The notes under the pieces are model-generated. The model had not been told where the DNA came from and did not search any database. It worked only from the letters and a program-made list of their open reading frames with translations. Both the position numbers and the translations under genes were made by a program. DNA of 64,000 nucleotides. Origin: Lyngbya sp. HA4199-MV5. Lineage in GTDB: Bacteria > Cyanobacteriota > Cyanobacteriia > Leptolyngbyales > Leptolyngbyaceae. The first letter of the stretch is position 1. Each line of letters begins with the position of its first letter. Location of the stretch: assembly GCA_019359375.1 (NCBI GenBank), contig JAHHHL010000026.1:24271-88270 (forward strand), given 5' to 3'. Shown here in pieces: positions 27,077 through 35,178 of this stretch.

Positions 27077-27162
27077 ACCTAACAACGAAGTTGAGCCGCG
27101 AACGCCGCTTAGATCGCGTCGTCGGGCTAACGGTGTTCGTCGGCTCCAACGACTTGTTAGCT
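27077..27162 (-). repeat. attC site 3
   Basis: Cores ACCTAAC and GTTAGCT; arms AACAACGAAGTTGAGCCG and CGGCTCCAACGACTTGTT pair well. The central part is the same sequence as in the five 135-bp cassettes. The right core complements the start of its own (VapBC) cassette, AGCTAAC at 28613. Confidence 0.88.
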
Positions 27163-27203
27163 GGCTTTTCCTCACTGATAACCTTCAAGTACGATTAAAG
27201 GAC

Positions 27204-27602
27204 TCAAGGCTGAAACCGGAGATTTTGAAGAGATCGCACCTGAGCAATGGTTTCAAAGTCACGATCGTTGTGAACCAAAAGTAAGCCGTTTTCCAGAGCC
27301 GCTTGAGCAATACAGCAATCGATTGGGCTGCGAACGGTAAGCCCTTGGCGGCGCAAGTCATAGTAGATGCGGGCAGCCGCTTGCCAAGACTGACTGGTGA
27401 GTTCAACATAATCTTGTGTTTCCAGGTAAGTAGAGAGAAGCGTCCATTCTTGCTCGTTCAAACTACCTTGCAACAATTCAAGCTGGGTGAACCGAGTGAG
27501 TAGTACCTGCCGATTCGCAATCAGGGTTTCAAGCTGCTGGCGAACTTGACCGCTGCGATCACGAAAGACAGTGATCCAAACGGATGTATCAATCAGCAAC
27601 AT
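27204..27602 (-). CDS. vapC: VapC toxin, PIN-domain ribonuclease (cassette 11)
   Basis: 132 residues. PIN-domain acidic residues: Asp5 in LLIDTSVWI, Glu42 in TQLELLQG, Asp95 in RSPIDCCIAQ and Asp113/115 in HNDRDF. VapC toxins cut specific RNAs when not held by VapB. Start ATG at 27602 overlaps the vapB end by 14 bp. Toxin-antitoxin pairs are frequent stabilising cargo of integron cassette arrays. Confidence 0.9.
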   Translation of the reverse strand: MLLIDTSVWITVFRDRSGQVRQQLETLIANRQVLLTRFTQLELLQGSLNEQEWTLLSTYLETQDYVELTSQSWQAAARIYYDLRRQGLTVRSPIDCCIAQAALENGLLLVHNDRDFETIAQVRSLQNLRFQP

Positions 27603-27801
27603 GGCGAGTTTCGCGCAGGGCTTTGTAGTCAAAGTCTGCGGCAAATTGAATTTGTCCCACAAGGTCGAGAAGATTTTTCTTACGGCGCGATCGCACGAAT
27701 TCTTGCAGAGCAAGATTCATTAGTTCTTCTTGGGTTGCGAGGTTGGTGAGTTGGAAGGCTTCGTCGAGAAGAGCTTCATCAAGGTTAAGGGTGATTTGCA
27801 T
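27589..27801 (-). CDS. vapB: VapB antitoxin (cassette 11)
   Basis: 70 residues, antitoxin for the downstream VapC. MQITLNLDEALLDEAFQLT is the DNA-binding start of VapB proteins of the type-II, ribbon-helix-helix-like DUF2191 group. The C-terminal LVGQIQFAADFDYKALRETR is the toxin-binding tail. The Met at 27801 is preferred to the frame opening at 27831. Confidence 0.85.
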   Translation of the reverse strand: MQITLNLDEALLDEAFQLTNLATQEELMNLALQEFVRSRRKKNLLDLVGQIQFAADFDYKALRETRHVAD

Positions 27802-27885
27802 AGAATTGAGTATGGGTTGAAGCAGGCACAATTATCCTCTTTACATTTTAGCCCGATAGACGACCGAACCACCTCATAGCCTATG

Positions 27886-27907
27886 TTAGGTGGCGAATAT
27901 CACCTAA
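27886..27907. promoter_or_regulatory. 22-bp palindrome between vapBC and the divergent gene
   Basis: TTAGGTG and CACCTAA flank an 8-bp centre. It stands 84 bp before vapB and 56 bp before the plus-strand gene at 27964. It is a reasonable VapB operator; the assignment is inference from position. Confidence 0.45.
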
Positions 27908-27963
27908 AACCTGAAAAGGTGTCATTTATAATGTAGCAACGCTAGTCCAGCAAAAACTCAGCC

Positions 27964-28554
27964 ATGATCAATCCCATCGAAACAGTATATAAGGGCGTTC
28001 GATTTCGTTCTCGTCTAGAAGCAAGATGGGCAGTATTTCTTGATGCACTAAATTTCAAGTTTGTCTATGAGCCAGATGGGTATGATCTCGACGGGGTTTG
28101 GTATCTACCAGATTTCTGGGTGCCTGACTGGAAAGCGTTTTTGGAGATTAAACCGCAACAGCCAACTCAAGAACAGATGGACAAGTGCCAAAGTCTAAGC
28201 ACTTTGACAGGTTATAAAGTCTTATTGATAGCGGGACAACCGTGGATTGATGAATACACAGTTTTCCTATTTGAACCAGAGATCTCAAGTCAACTAGAAG
28301 ATAAGGATAACGAAGAGGATAATGATCAAGACGATTCTCCTGGATTCACTTGGACTCCATTAGAATTTGCTCAAGATCGTAAAGATGAAAGAGTGATTTG
28401 GCTTTGTTGGAAAGACGAATATGGAGGGACTAGCTTTTATGTTCCACCCGATCCTCATCCAAGATGGGGTGATAAAGATCCACTTACTGGGGAATGGGCA
28501 AGCAACATAGTTAAAGCATTTGAAGCAGCACGACAGGAAAGATTCAATACATAA
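27964..28554 (+). CDS. PD-(D/E)XK nuclease-like protein (cassette 11, opposite strand)
   Basis: 196 residues. The N-terminal half reads VYKGVRFRSRLEARWAVFLD, FVYEPDGYDL, then WYLPDFWVPDWKAFLEIKP: a conserved Glu helix, Asp in PDF and EIK, as in phage-type PD-(D/E)XK nucleases. The C-terminal half is acidic, then aromatic, and unknown. It is transcribed toward attI, against the usual cassette direction, divergent from vapBC. Confidence 0.65.
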   Translation: MINPIETVYKGVRFRSRLEARWAVFLDALNFKFVYEPDGYDLDGVWYLPDFWVPDWKAFLEIKPQQPTQEQMDKCQSLSTLTGYKVLLIAGQPWIDEYTVFLFEPEISSQLEDKDNEEDNDQDDSPGFTWTPLEFAQDRKDERVIWLCWKDEYGGTSFYVPPDPHPRWGDKDPLTGEWASNIVKAFEAARQERFNT

Positions 28555-28612
28555 AGCTTTCCTTGGCACCCAAAAACTTCAAGCAACACTGCCTCCACCG
28601 AAAAATCAAGCC

Positions 28613-28701
28613 AGCTAACGTTGCCCATCACCCGCCGCAGATCACCTTTGCATCATAACCGATCAACTCTCGGCGGTCGGCGTGCATGGGCGTTGTTAGC
28701 T
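28613..28701 (-). repeat. attC site 4
   Basis: Cores AGCTAAC and GTTAGCT; arms AACGTTGCCCATCACCCG and GTCGGCGTGCATGGGCGTTG pair with a bulged base. The right core complements AGCTAAC at 29873, the start of its own cassette. Confidence 0.85.
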
Positions 28702-28755
28702 TGCGTCTGTTACCTGTGAGTAGTGATTGCTGATTACTGGCTAAAGCCTATGGGT

Positions 28756-28785
28756 GTTGGGTTAAGGCACAAAGCCCAACCTACG
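28756..28785. repeat. Dispersed cyanobacterial palindromic repeat (TTGGGTT..AACCCAA type)
   Basis: GTTGGGTTAAGG..AAAGCCCAACCTACG, an imperfect inverted repeat of the kind scattered through cyanobacterial intergenic regions. A relative is at 41166-41203. No gene is recognised from 28702 to 28987. Confidence 0.5.
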
Positions 28786-28987
28786 CGATCAGCTACACCA
28801 CTGTGGCGAGATTTATGGATTCCCGTACTTTATGGCTTTGATGTCTCAAGCCTTGTGTCCGAGAGTAGTGCGGGAAATACGGCAGGCGGGACATCAAGTA
28901 TTTGATCAGAGAGGTTAAAACTAAATCATGTATAAGGCGGCACGACCTATATAGCTACTACTGAGGCATCAGCAAAAGGAGTTTCTT

Positions 28988-29728
28988 ATGTGTAATGCTT
29001 GGAACCATTCTCCAGGATGTGACTGTGGATGGGGTGGAGCTTATCACGGTGGTGGTGGCGGACTTTTTGGGCGAACATCCTTTTCTCATGCCGTCCTATC
29101 GCCGCCATCGCCCTCTAAAGCTGCCATTGGTAAGCAGCCCACATCAATTAGAGAGGCTGAAACCTATACGACGACTTGCTGGTGGTGCGGAGCGGAGGTT
29201 TACTACCACACCAACGGCTATGGTGATTCAGTTCTCTTCGATTCTCTTGGTTACCCCTGGCGAATCCATTCTTGCTGGACAGATTACTGGGAAGGGCAAA
29301 AGGCGCTCCGAAAAGGGTTGGCTAGCAGTACATTCTCGACCGAAATCATTCGACGTATCGAGCAGTATGAGAACTCTGGCTGCTCGTCAGCCTATCAAAT
29401 CCTAAGGGGTCAAACATCCCACAATGTAACTAATGATCAGCGCATGGTCATCCTGGCGGGAGCTATCAGACAAATCCGATTTATTCCAGATGAGTTTTCG
29501 GTTGCCAATCGCATGGGCATCACTCTCACTGAACTCCATAAAGTTTATGGCGACCTTTACACCATTGATCGCTCTACCAATGGCATAAGACTCAATGCCA
29601 TCAAGCAAGTCAATGAAGTTAAAGAATCTCAGAAGACAAGCAAAAACCTACCACCCCAGGTTCTTGCCATCCAGAGACCTCGTAAAGCTCCCCCTAAGCC
29701 TAGCAAAAGAAAGAGAAATCGAAGCTAA
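28988..29728 (+). CDS. Cysteine-rich protein of unknown function (cassette 10)
   Basis: 246 residues. The N-terminus CNAWNHSPGCDCGWGG followed by a glycine run, then TTTCWWCGAEVYYHTNGYGDSVLFDSLGYPWRIHSCW, gives two Cys/His groups likely to bind zinc. The middle (about 140-215) is helical, and the C-terminus is strongly basic (PRKAPPKPSKRKRNRS), which suggests nucleic-acid contact. I know of similar N-terminal signatures in hypothetical proteins but no function. The gene lies in the opposite direction to most cassette genes. Confidence 0.65.
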   Translation: MCNAWNHSPGCDCGWGGAYHGGGGGLFGRTSFSHAVLSPPSPSKAAIGKQPTSIREAETYTTTCWWCGAEVYYHTNGYGDSVLFDSLGYPWRIHSCWTDYWEGQKALRKGLASSTFSTEIIRRIEQYENSGCSSAYQILRGQTSHNVTNDQRMVILAGAIRQIRFIPDEFSVANRMGITLTELHKVYGDLYTIDRSTNGIRLNAIKQVNEVKESQKTSKNLPPQVLAIQRPRKAPPKPSKRKRNRS

Positions 29729-29872
29729 TGATCAGCCGATTTATCCTATTTATCCCTGGCTCTTTACTGCTGACTGACAACTTTCCTCAGATGCTCTGAC
29801 TCTGCATTGCTTAGCAATAGAGTCAGTCGTATAGACGGTTTCTCAGTATCGTCCTAACCCAGAACTGGAGCC

Positions 29873-29958
29873 AGCTAACAACGAAGTTGAGCCGCGAACG
29901 CCGCTTAGATCGCGTCGTCGGGCTAACGGTGTTCGTCGGCTCCAACGTAGAGTTGGGG
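29873..29958 (-). repeat. attC site 5 (of a 135-bp cassette)
   Basis: Cores AGCTAAC and GTTGGGG with the same palindromic body as attC 3. It belongs to the geneless 135-bp cassette 29873-30008 and separates the cysteine-rich-protein cassette from the ATPase/TPR cassette. Confidence 0.8.
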
Positions 29959-30008
29959 TGCCGGTTACTCTGTAGTGTTCCCAAGCGCTAACAGTTAATA
30001 CAAGGCAG
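29874..30008 (-). mobile_element. 135-bp geneless cassette, single copy
   Basis: One copy of the unit also found twice at 35044-35314 and twice at 36982-37252. About 50 bp of non-attC sequence (TTGAGCTGCCTTGTATTAAC at its start, minus strand) plus one attC. No start codon with a ribosome site. Confidence 0.7.
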
Positions 30009-30093
30009 CTCAACGGTGAAGTTGTGCGGCGGCAGGTAGCCTCGAATACCTACCGATAACCTCTGTACCGTCCGCACCAACGCAGTGTTCGAC
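30008..30093 (-). repeat. attC site 6, with a non-standard core
   Basis: Left core GCTCAAC; right core GTTCGAC departs from GTTRRRY. Arms AAGTTGTGCGGCGGC and CCGTCCGCACCAACGC pair. The right core is nearly complementary to GGCGAAC at 33393, the equally unusual start of the same cassette, so the deviation is a property of the cassette and not decay. Confidence 0.7.
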
Positions 30094-30113
30094 CGCTGGC
30101 GCACAGGGCGATC

Positions 30114-31928
30114 TCACCAATCTCTTACTCGCCAACCAATTAACTGTAAAAAGTTCACCCAAACTGGAATTAGTTTTTGTAGCCTAAACTTTTTGAGATA
30201 GATTGCGATTCGTCGTTCAAGCCACTCCCTGAAACCCCGGTCTGTTTTGAAGACTAGGAAGCACTTATAAACACTTACAAGAGCTTCCCTAAAACGTCCC
30301 AATCGTAGTAGTGGGATGACTCGACCACCCCACTCAAAATGTCTTCCTCCTGATCCAAGTTCTATTGCCTTGTCAAAACAAGCAAGCGATTCTTCGTAAC
30401 GTCTCAAACTTCTCAACGCACCACCAAGACACATCCAGGATATAGCACTAGAGCTACCTGGTTTAAGTTCAATTGCTTGTCTAAACCCCGTAACTGCTTC
30501 CTCGTATCGACCGATGCCAGAGAGTGCCAAAGCGCGATTGTGATGGGCTACACTATGATCAGGTTTTATTTCTAGCACTTTGTCATAACTAGCAATTCCA
30601 TCCTCGCTACGACCCATCCTACATAAAGTGCTAGCCCGATTGAACCATGCGCGGTAATAGTCAGGTTTTATTTCTAAAGTTTTATCGTAGCTAGAAATTG
30701 CTTCTTCACATTTTCCTAAACTTTCTAATGCATCACCACGATTTACCCAAGCATAGTAAAAATCAGGCTGAATTTCTAGTGCGCGATCATAACTTTCAAC
30801 TGCTTCTTTATAAGAACCTATACTGTATAGTAAAATACCCTTTCGGTTCCAAAAGTTATGATTATTAGGTTCTATCTCTAATGCTCTGTCGTAGCTTTCA
30901 ATTGCTTCTTGATTGCGCTCCAAACTTCTTAACGCATGCCCTCGATTTGCCCAAATCCAAGCAATTCTGGGACAGATTTCCAAAGCTTGATCATAGCTTG
31001 TAATAGCCTCTTCATAACGTCCAAGAGCAATTAATGCATCACCTCGTTCAGCCCATGCTTCGTAAGCATCAGGTCGGGCTTTCAAAATTTCTTCACAACT
31101 TTCAATAGCCTCTTCATAACGATCCAAGTGCATAAAAGTCAAGCCTTGACTAAGCAAAGCTGAAGTATTACTTGGTTCAATCAGAAGAGCTTGTTTATAG
31201 CTAGAGAGTGCAGACTCAAAATCATTTAAAGCAGTGAAAAGATTTCCCTGTCGCAATAATAGCTCGACTCTTTGCTCAGTATCTTGAAAAGGTTCTTCTA
31301 ACCATGATTGAATTTCTAAGATTTTATGCTTACACTCTTCTGGATTTAGGTCGGTATGTTGCTGAGTATTTATTTCCTGTATTATTTGAGCCAATTCTTG
31401 CTCTATCAGTTCGGGATCAGTTGGTATTTCAAACACTCCTGAACTCCAATCGAAGAAGTCAGGCGCGCGACGAATAAAATATTTGACAGCAAACAAAGGA
31501 AGAATAAAAACAAAGCAGATATTTCCGAAGTGATCACGAAAGTTCTCTCTCTGTTGGTTAAGATGACTAAGGATACGTGGAACTGTATCAAGATTGTAGT
31601 AGTTTCCATCACCACCATAGCCAGGTTTAATGTAACTTTCTAACGACTTTTCAATTCCCTGGATAAATAGTATGTTCAGGTCGTTCTTGTCAGAACGCTG
31701 ATCAATAATGTTGTAAAGATTTTCGATTGGTTCAGTTAGAGTTAAAGTAGAGATAGCCTTTTGAGGTAAATCTCTTTTGACACTCTCTATCAACCGAGTC
31801 GCTTTAGCAGGAGAGCATTGCACAAATACAATGCCAAAGCCTTTTTTACGCCGCAAAGCTCTAAGGAGAGTTTGATAGATCTCCTCTGGAGAGGGACTGA
31901 AGGTTGTAGCAGATTGAGCAAGGCTCAT
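30114..31928 (-). CDS. ATPase-like N-terminus fused to about ten TPR repeats (cassette 8)
   Basis: 604 residues. Residues 1-180 look like a degenerate P-loop ATPase core (FGIVFVQCSPAKATRLIESV in place of Walker A; ICFVFILPLFAVKYFIR). From ~215 to ~535 come tandem TPRs such as DALIALGRYEEAITSYDQAL. Residues 550-604 are a basic and hydrophobic tail. The start overlaps the upstream ATPase gene by four bases (ATGA), so the two act together. The stop is 20 bp from attC 6. Role unknown; scaffold plus ATPase pairs occur in stress and anti-phage systems, but that is only a possibility here. Confidence 0.65.
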   Translation of the reverse strand: MSLAQSATTFSPSPEEIYQTLLRALRRKKGFGIVFVQCSPAKATRLIESVKRDLPQKAISTLTLTEPIENLYNIIDQRSDKNDLNILFIQGIEKSLESYIKPGYGGDGNYYNLDTVPRILSHLNQQRENFRDHFGNICFVFILPLFAVKYFIRRAPDFFDWSSGVFEIPTDPELIEQELAQIIQEINTQQHTDLNPEECKHKILEIQSWLEEPFQDTEQRVELLLRQGNLFTALNDFESALSSYKQALLIEPSNTSALLSQGLTFMHLDRYEEAIESCEEILKARPDAYEAWAERGDALIALGRYEEAITSYDQALEICPRIAWIWANRGHALRSLERNQEAIESYDRALEIEPNNHNFWNRKGILLYSIGSYKEAVESYDRALEIQPDFYYAWVNRGDALESLGKCEEAISSYDKTLEIKPDYYRAWFNRASTLCRMGRSEDGIASYDKVLEIKPDHSVAHHNRALALSGIGRYEEAVTGFRQAIELKPGSSSAISWMCLGGALRSLRRYEESLACFDKAIELGSGGRHFEWGGRVIPLLRLGRFREALVSVYKCFLVFKTDRGFREWLERRIAIYLKKFRLQKLIPVWVNFLQLIGWRVRDW

Positions 31929-33274
31929 AAGCTCTTTACCTTTTCCAATGTTTCCTGGAACTTCTGAATTCCTTCTATTAGAGGATGAACGTTACACCAG
32001 ATTTGAAGGGCTTCACTATCATCATAATACCGATACTCCAGTAGGCAGCGATTTAAGAGAAGGCGCAGATGCTCTTCATTATTGTCTGATTGCTTTGATT
32101 GACAAACCCTTGCCAAAATCTCCCACTGGTGATCTTGGATACTCCGACGATAAGTTTCTCTCGCTTCCTCAATTGCTCGCCTAGCTGCCTGTCCCTTAAT
32201 TGGCAGTTCATCTGTCCATTCAATCGATTTCTGGATCAGTTGCATAAGATTGCGAACGTGTCCGCCGCTCATTAGACACAATTGGCTCAGAGTATCAGCA
32301 TGATCAAACACAGGGGGGATATCTAAACCCTCAACTTTACCGTCAAGAGTCTGAACAAGCCGAGAATCCACCAACTCAATACGGCGACAAACCAGTTCTC
32401 GAAGTTTCGCTAACCCATCTGTATTTATGCTGCCATCTGAATTGCGTACCATAATCATTGGCAATACATCTGGTTTATCATAGTTATCTTCCAGCCGTGT
32501 TGCCCTTTCGGAGTACACCATTGCAATAGGCACTGTATAAATAACGTGGCACTCTAAACCACGCAGGATTTCACTGCGATTCAAGTAAATCTCATCATAA
32601 TTGCTAGGTTCCCCTTCTTGCTTGGTTTCCACGATACGGTCAAGATTATCAGCAATCATGACTAATCCACGACAATCTGCTGCGAGAGATTTTTGCGCCT
32701 CTTTAATAAAGTCATTAAGAGCATCTACCAAGGATGGAGTGTTAGCATTAATTTTCTGTCGCATTTCTCGTCTTTTATCGGGAGTTGCCCGGAGATTTGC
32801 AGTTATTTTTGCAAATTGAGAAATTTGACCTTCTAGACTTAATCCTTCAAAAGAAACCTCTGTAAGTGCCAAATCCTGTAATGATTCCCAACGTTCTTTC
32901 ATCCAAGTTAGTAGGGGATTGTGGTTCTTTAGTTTGACAGCTTCGACCAAGTGACGTGTACAGGCAAATAAGATGTCAGCATACTCAGCATCTTGGGGTT
33001 CAATATCCTCATTGTCGGCTGCAAAATAAACTACGAAATATTTTTGAGATTCCAGGTATTCGCGCAATCGAAGTAGTTCAGTGGTTTTACCTACACCTCT
33101 ATGTCCTGTATAGAGTTGACAGGTAGGCTGTTTGGAGCGCGTAATCTTTCGTCCCAGTTCCCTTACTACTTCCCAGCCACCACGTACCTGCTGACAATCA
33201 ACGTATGCCTCTTTGGAAGGTGGTTGAAAAGGTTCAAACGAGCTGTAGATCTCGGTTAATAAATCTAGATCCAT
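31925..33274 (-). CDS. P-loop AAA/STAND-type ATPase (cassette 8)
   Basis: 449 residues. Walker A GHRGVGKTTE (57-66) and Walker B-like GLVMIADNLDRI near 210, then an arginine-rich sensor part (CHVIYTVPIAMVYSERA) and a helical C-terminus with CLMSGGHVRNLMQLIQKSI. The ATG at 33274 follows GAGG. It is similar in plan to Orc/STAND-like ATPases encoded with TPR partners in cyanobacteria. It is first in a two-gene cassette of 3.4 kb, the largest in the array. Confidence 0.7.
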   Translation of the reverse strand: MDLDLLTEIYSSFEPFQPPSKEAYVDCQQVRGGWEVVRELGRKITRSKQPTCQLYTGHRGVGKTTELLRLREYLESQKYFVVYFAADNEDIEPQDAEYADILFACTRHLVEAVKLKNHNPLLTWMKERWESLQDLALTEVSFEGLSLEGQISQFAKITANLRATPDKRREMRQKINANTPSLVDALNDFIKEAQKSLAADCRGLVMIADNLDRIVETKQEGEPSNYDEIYLNRSEILRGLECHVIYTVPIAMVYSERATRLEDNYDKPDVLPMIMVRNSDGSINTDGLAKLRELVCRRIELVDSRLVQTLDGKVEGLDIPPVFDHADTLSQLCLMSGGHVRNLMQLIQKSIEWTDELPIKGQAARRAIEEARETYRRSIQDHQWEILARVCQSKQSDNNEEHLRLLLNRCLLEYRYYDDSEALQIWCNVHPLIEGIQKFQETLEKVKSL

Positions 33275-33392
33275 GCAATACCTCAAATTCTTGTCACAAT
33301 AGCTTTTAAGGATTGTCTCATGGCAAGGCTTGAAAGAGTTGGACTCAGATAGATAACCTTTGTGGGCTTCGTCTCACAGATAACATGAAGCG

Positions 33393-33476
33393 GGCGAACG
33401 ACGCAAATCACCGGTGGCAGTGGTCTTCGCGCTGCAAACCAACTTTGAAATATCCGGTGCATTTGAATTGTTAGCT
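33393..33476 (-). repeat. attC site 7
   Basis: Left core GGCGAAC (non-standard), right core GTTAGCT. Arms GACGCAAATCACCGG and ATCCGGTGCATTTGAATT pair with one bulge. The right core complements AGCTAAC at 33802. Confidence 0.75.
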
Positions 33477-33801
33477 TTGCTGCCCACAGTTACTCCTCAC
33501 CAGATTCAAACTCTCACAGCCCCATCACAGTCAACTTCCTGGGTGTGTTCGTACCCATCTTCAATCTCTCGCTGCCCACCGATCGCCCGGGCGCTCTGAC
33601 TCTCACAAATACCACCGAAACCACGTCTGATAGTCAATTTCCTGGGCGTTCCTGTACTCATCACTTGGCTCTCAGTAGGGCGACAGACTGCTGGGCGCTG
33701 GCGGCGTGGCAAAGACTCAAAACAAAACAAAATAACCTCACGGGCGACCTCAACGTAGCACTAGACTTTGACTACGGCTCTCCACCGTTGGGAAAACTGC
33801 A
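33477..33801 (-). mobile_element. Cassette 7, no recognisable gene
   Basis: 325 bp between attC 7 and attC 8. Open frames exist on both strands, but none has a ribosome site or recognisable protein. A degenerate internal duplication of about 75 bp is visible: AGTCAACTTCCTGGG near 33528 and AGTCAATTTCCTGGG near 33632, each followed by a TAC.CATC segment. Confidence 0.55.
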
Positions 33802-33888
33802 AGCTAACGAATCAAATCAGCGGCGACAGATAACCTTTAACTCAGTACCAGTAGCTCGAAATCGTCCGCTGCATTTGAGTTGTTAGTC
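33802..33888 (-). repeat. attC site 8
   Basis: Cores AGCTAAC and GTTAGTC; arms GAATCAAATCAGCGGCGAC and GTCCGCTGCATTTGAGTTG pair. The right core exactly complements GACTAAC at 35044. The stop of the PD-(D/E)XK-HEPN gene (33883) lies in the core. Confidence 0.9.
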
Positions 33889-34563
33889 TGCTTCGGCACC
33901 AATATGCAAAGTTTTCAACAGTTGCTCTGCGACATCAATTAGCTGATATACAGATTCTTGCGTAATTTGGGTTGCTTTGAAGCCATGAGCAATTGCATTA
34001 CGTAATGAAAGCGCATCCATAAGTAACTGGTACTCAGGACGTGAAATCACACCCTCAGTCACTAATTGTTTTACTAAATAGAGTGGATCAAGTCTTTGCA
34101 AACTCATTCCCTCATGCTCTGCAACAAGCCTTAAAGTTGCCTCGACAAGAGACCAGGAATAGAGGATAGCTGACTCTGGATGTTGTGTTGCAAGTTGCCT
34201 CGCTACTTGCAGTCTTGTTTCTATTTCAGGTTGTTGAAGAGAGCTTTCAGCTTTTGGAGAATATACAGCATCCTCTGGATTAGTCATCACTAACTCAAAT
34301 CGCCAACCAGGATGCTGCTCCACAGATTGGGCTAGATTCTGCAAATATTGCCTAGAGGAGGAATTAAGCGAGCGACGTGACTTCACTTCAATGATCACAG
34401 CTTCATCCTCCCGCCGCACAATCATGTCAGGGCGATAATTCCTAAGAAAATCAGGTAGGTCTTCAGGGTTTGGATGAAAAGAAATCTCGTATCCCTTGTC
34501 ACGATATTCTTCCGCTAGTTGCAGTAATCGCTCTCTTTCTAGGTTTGCAGTTGGGGTTGCCAT
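33883..34563 (-). CDS. PD-(D/E)XK nuclease-like domain fused to a HEPN domain (cassette 6)
   Basis: 226 residues. The N-terminal domain has RPDMIVRRED then AVIIEVKSR, the Asp46 ... Glu59-x-Lys61 pattern of PD-(D/E)XK nucleases. The C-terminal domain (about 115-226) is all helical and carries LSLRNAIAHGF: Arg188 and His193 form the Rx4H motif of HEPN ribonucleases. The start overlaps the stop of the RusA-like gene by one base. A nuclease plus HEPN protein paired with a second nuclease in a mobile cassette suggests a toxin or defence module; this is inference. Confidence 0.7.
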   Translation of the reverse strand: MATPTANLERERLLQLAEEYRDKGYEISFHPNPEDLPDFLRNYRPDMIVRREDEAVIIEVKSRRSLNSSSRQYLQNLAQSVEQHPGWRFELVMTNPEDAVYSPKAESSLQQPEIETRLQVARQLATQHPESAILYSWSLVEATLRLVAEHEGMSLQRLDPLYLVKQLVTEGVISRPEYQLLMDALSLRNAIAHGFKATQITQESVYQLIDVAEQLLKTLHIGAEAD

Positions 34564-34967
34564 CAGATAAGTACCTCTTGGTCAGGAGCCTCAATTACGA
34601 CAATATGCAAGAATTCGTTTCCACGAGAAAATCCTTCCGCTAGGGTCGAGGTCATATTTTCTACTTTAAAGTTACCTGACAAATTTCGCTTCCTGACAAG
34701 AACGTCAGTGACTTGATCATCGTCAATGTAGGCTAATCCAATTATGGCATCCTGAATTGGCTTGACAATATTGTCCACATCTATAGCAACAGAATCATAG
34801 AAATAGGTTATTTGCAGCATGATTAGACCAGTAGCTGCTTTTTGCCCTGATGACCAATATTTCTCTGCCTCTTGCCGTACCACTATTTTCCAAGCTCTAA
34901 GACGTTCACGCCTACGAGTCTGTTGTGATACGGGTGGTCCATCCACTATGAACTCAAATCGCGCCAA
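34563..34967 (-). CDS. RusA-like Holliday-junction endonuclease (cassette 6)
   Basis: 134 residues. DVDNIVKPIQDAIIGLAYIDDDQV holds the RusA metal-binding acids (Asp63, Asp65, Asp73, Asp82-84) and the conserved lysine. The N-terminus FEFIVDGPPVSQQTRRRERL is also typical. RusA enzymes cut four-way DNA junctions. Integron cassette recombination passes through such junctions, so a RusA-like enzyme inside a cassette is notable, though no link is shown. The start is TTG at 34967; the upstream site is weak. Confidence 0.75.
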   Translation of the reverse strand: MARFEFIVDGPPVSQQTRRRERLRAWKIVVRQEAEKYWSSGQKAATGLIMLQITYFYDSVAIDVDNIVKPIQDAIIGLAYIDDDQVTDVLVRKRNLSGNFKVENMTSTLAEGFSRGNEFLHIVVIEAPDQEVLI

Positions 34968-35043
34968 CGTGCTTTCAACTAGAAGATATGAATTATTTTA
35001 TACGCATATGAGCAGTACAACTACCTTTCCGAAAGGTTGGGCA

Positions 35044-35129
35044 GACTAACAACGAAGTTGAGCCGCGAACGCCGCTTAGATCGCGTCGTCGGGCTAACGG
35101 TGTTCGTCGGCTCCAACGTAGAGTTGGGG
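35044..35129 (-). repeat. attC site 9 (135-bp cassette)
   Basis: Cores GACTAAC and GTTGGGG around the common palindromic body. First of two tandem geneless cassettes that stand just upstream of the RusA/HEPN cassette. Confidence 0.85.
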
Positions 35130-35178
35130 TGCCGGTTACTCTGTAGTGTTCCCAAGCGCTAACAGTTAATACAAGGCA

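Noticed and set aside
33545..33886. 113-residue plus-strand frame in cassette 7
   Set aside because: Extends across attC 8 into the HEPN gene end; low-complexity composition and no start signal.
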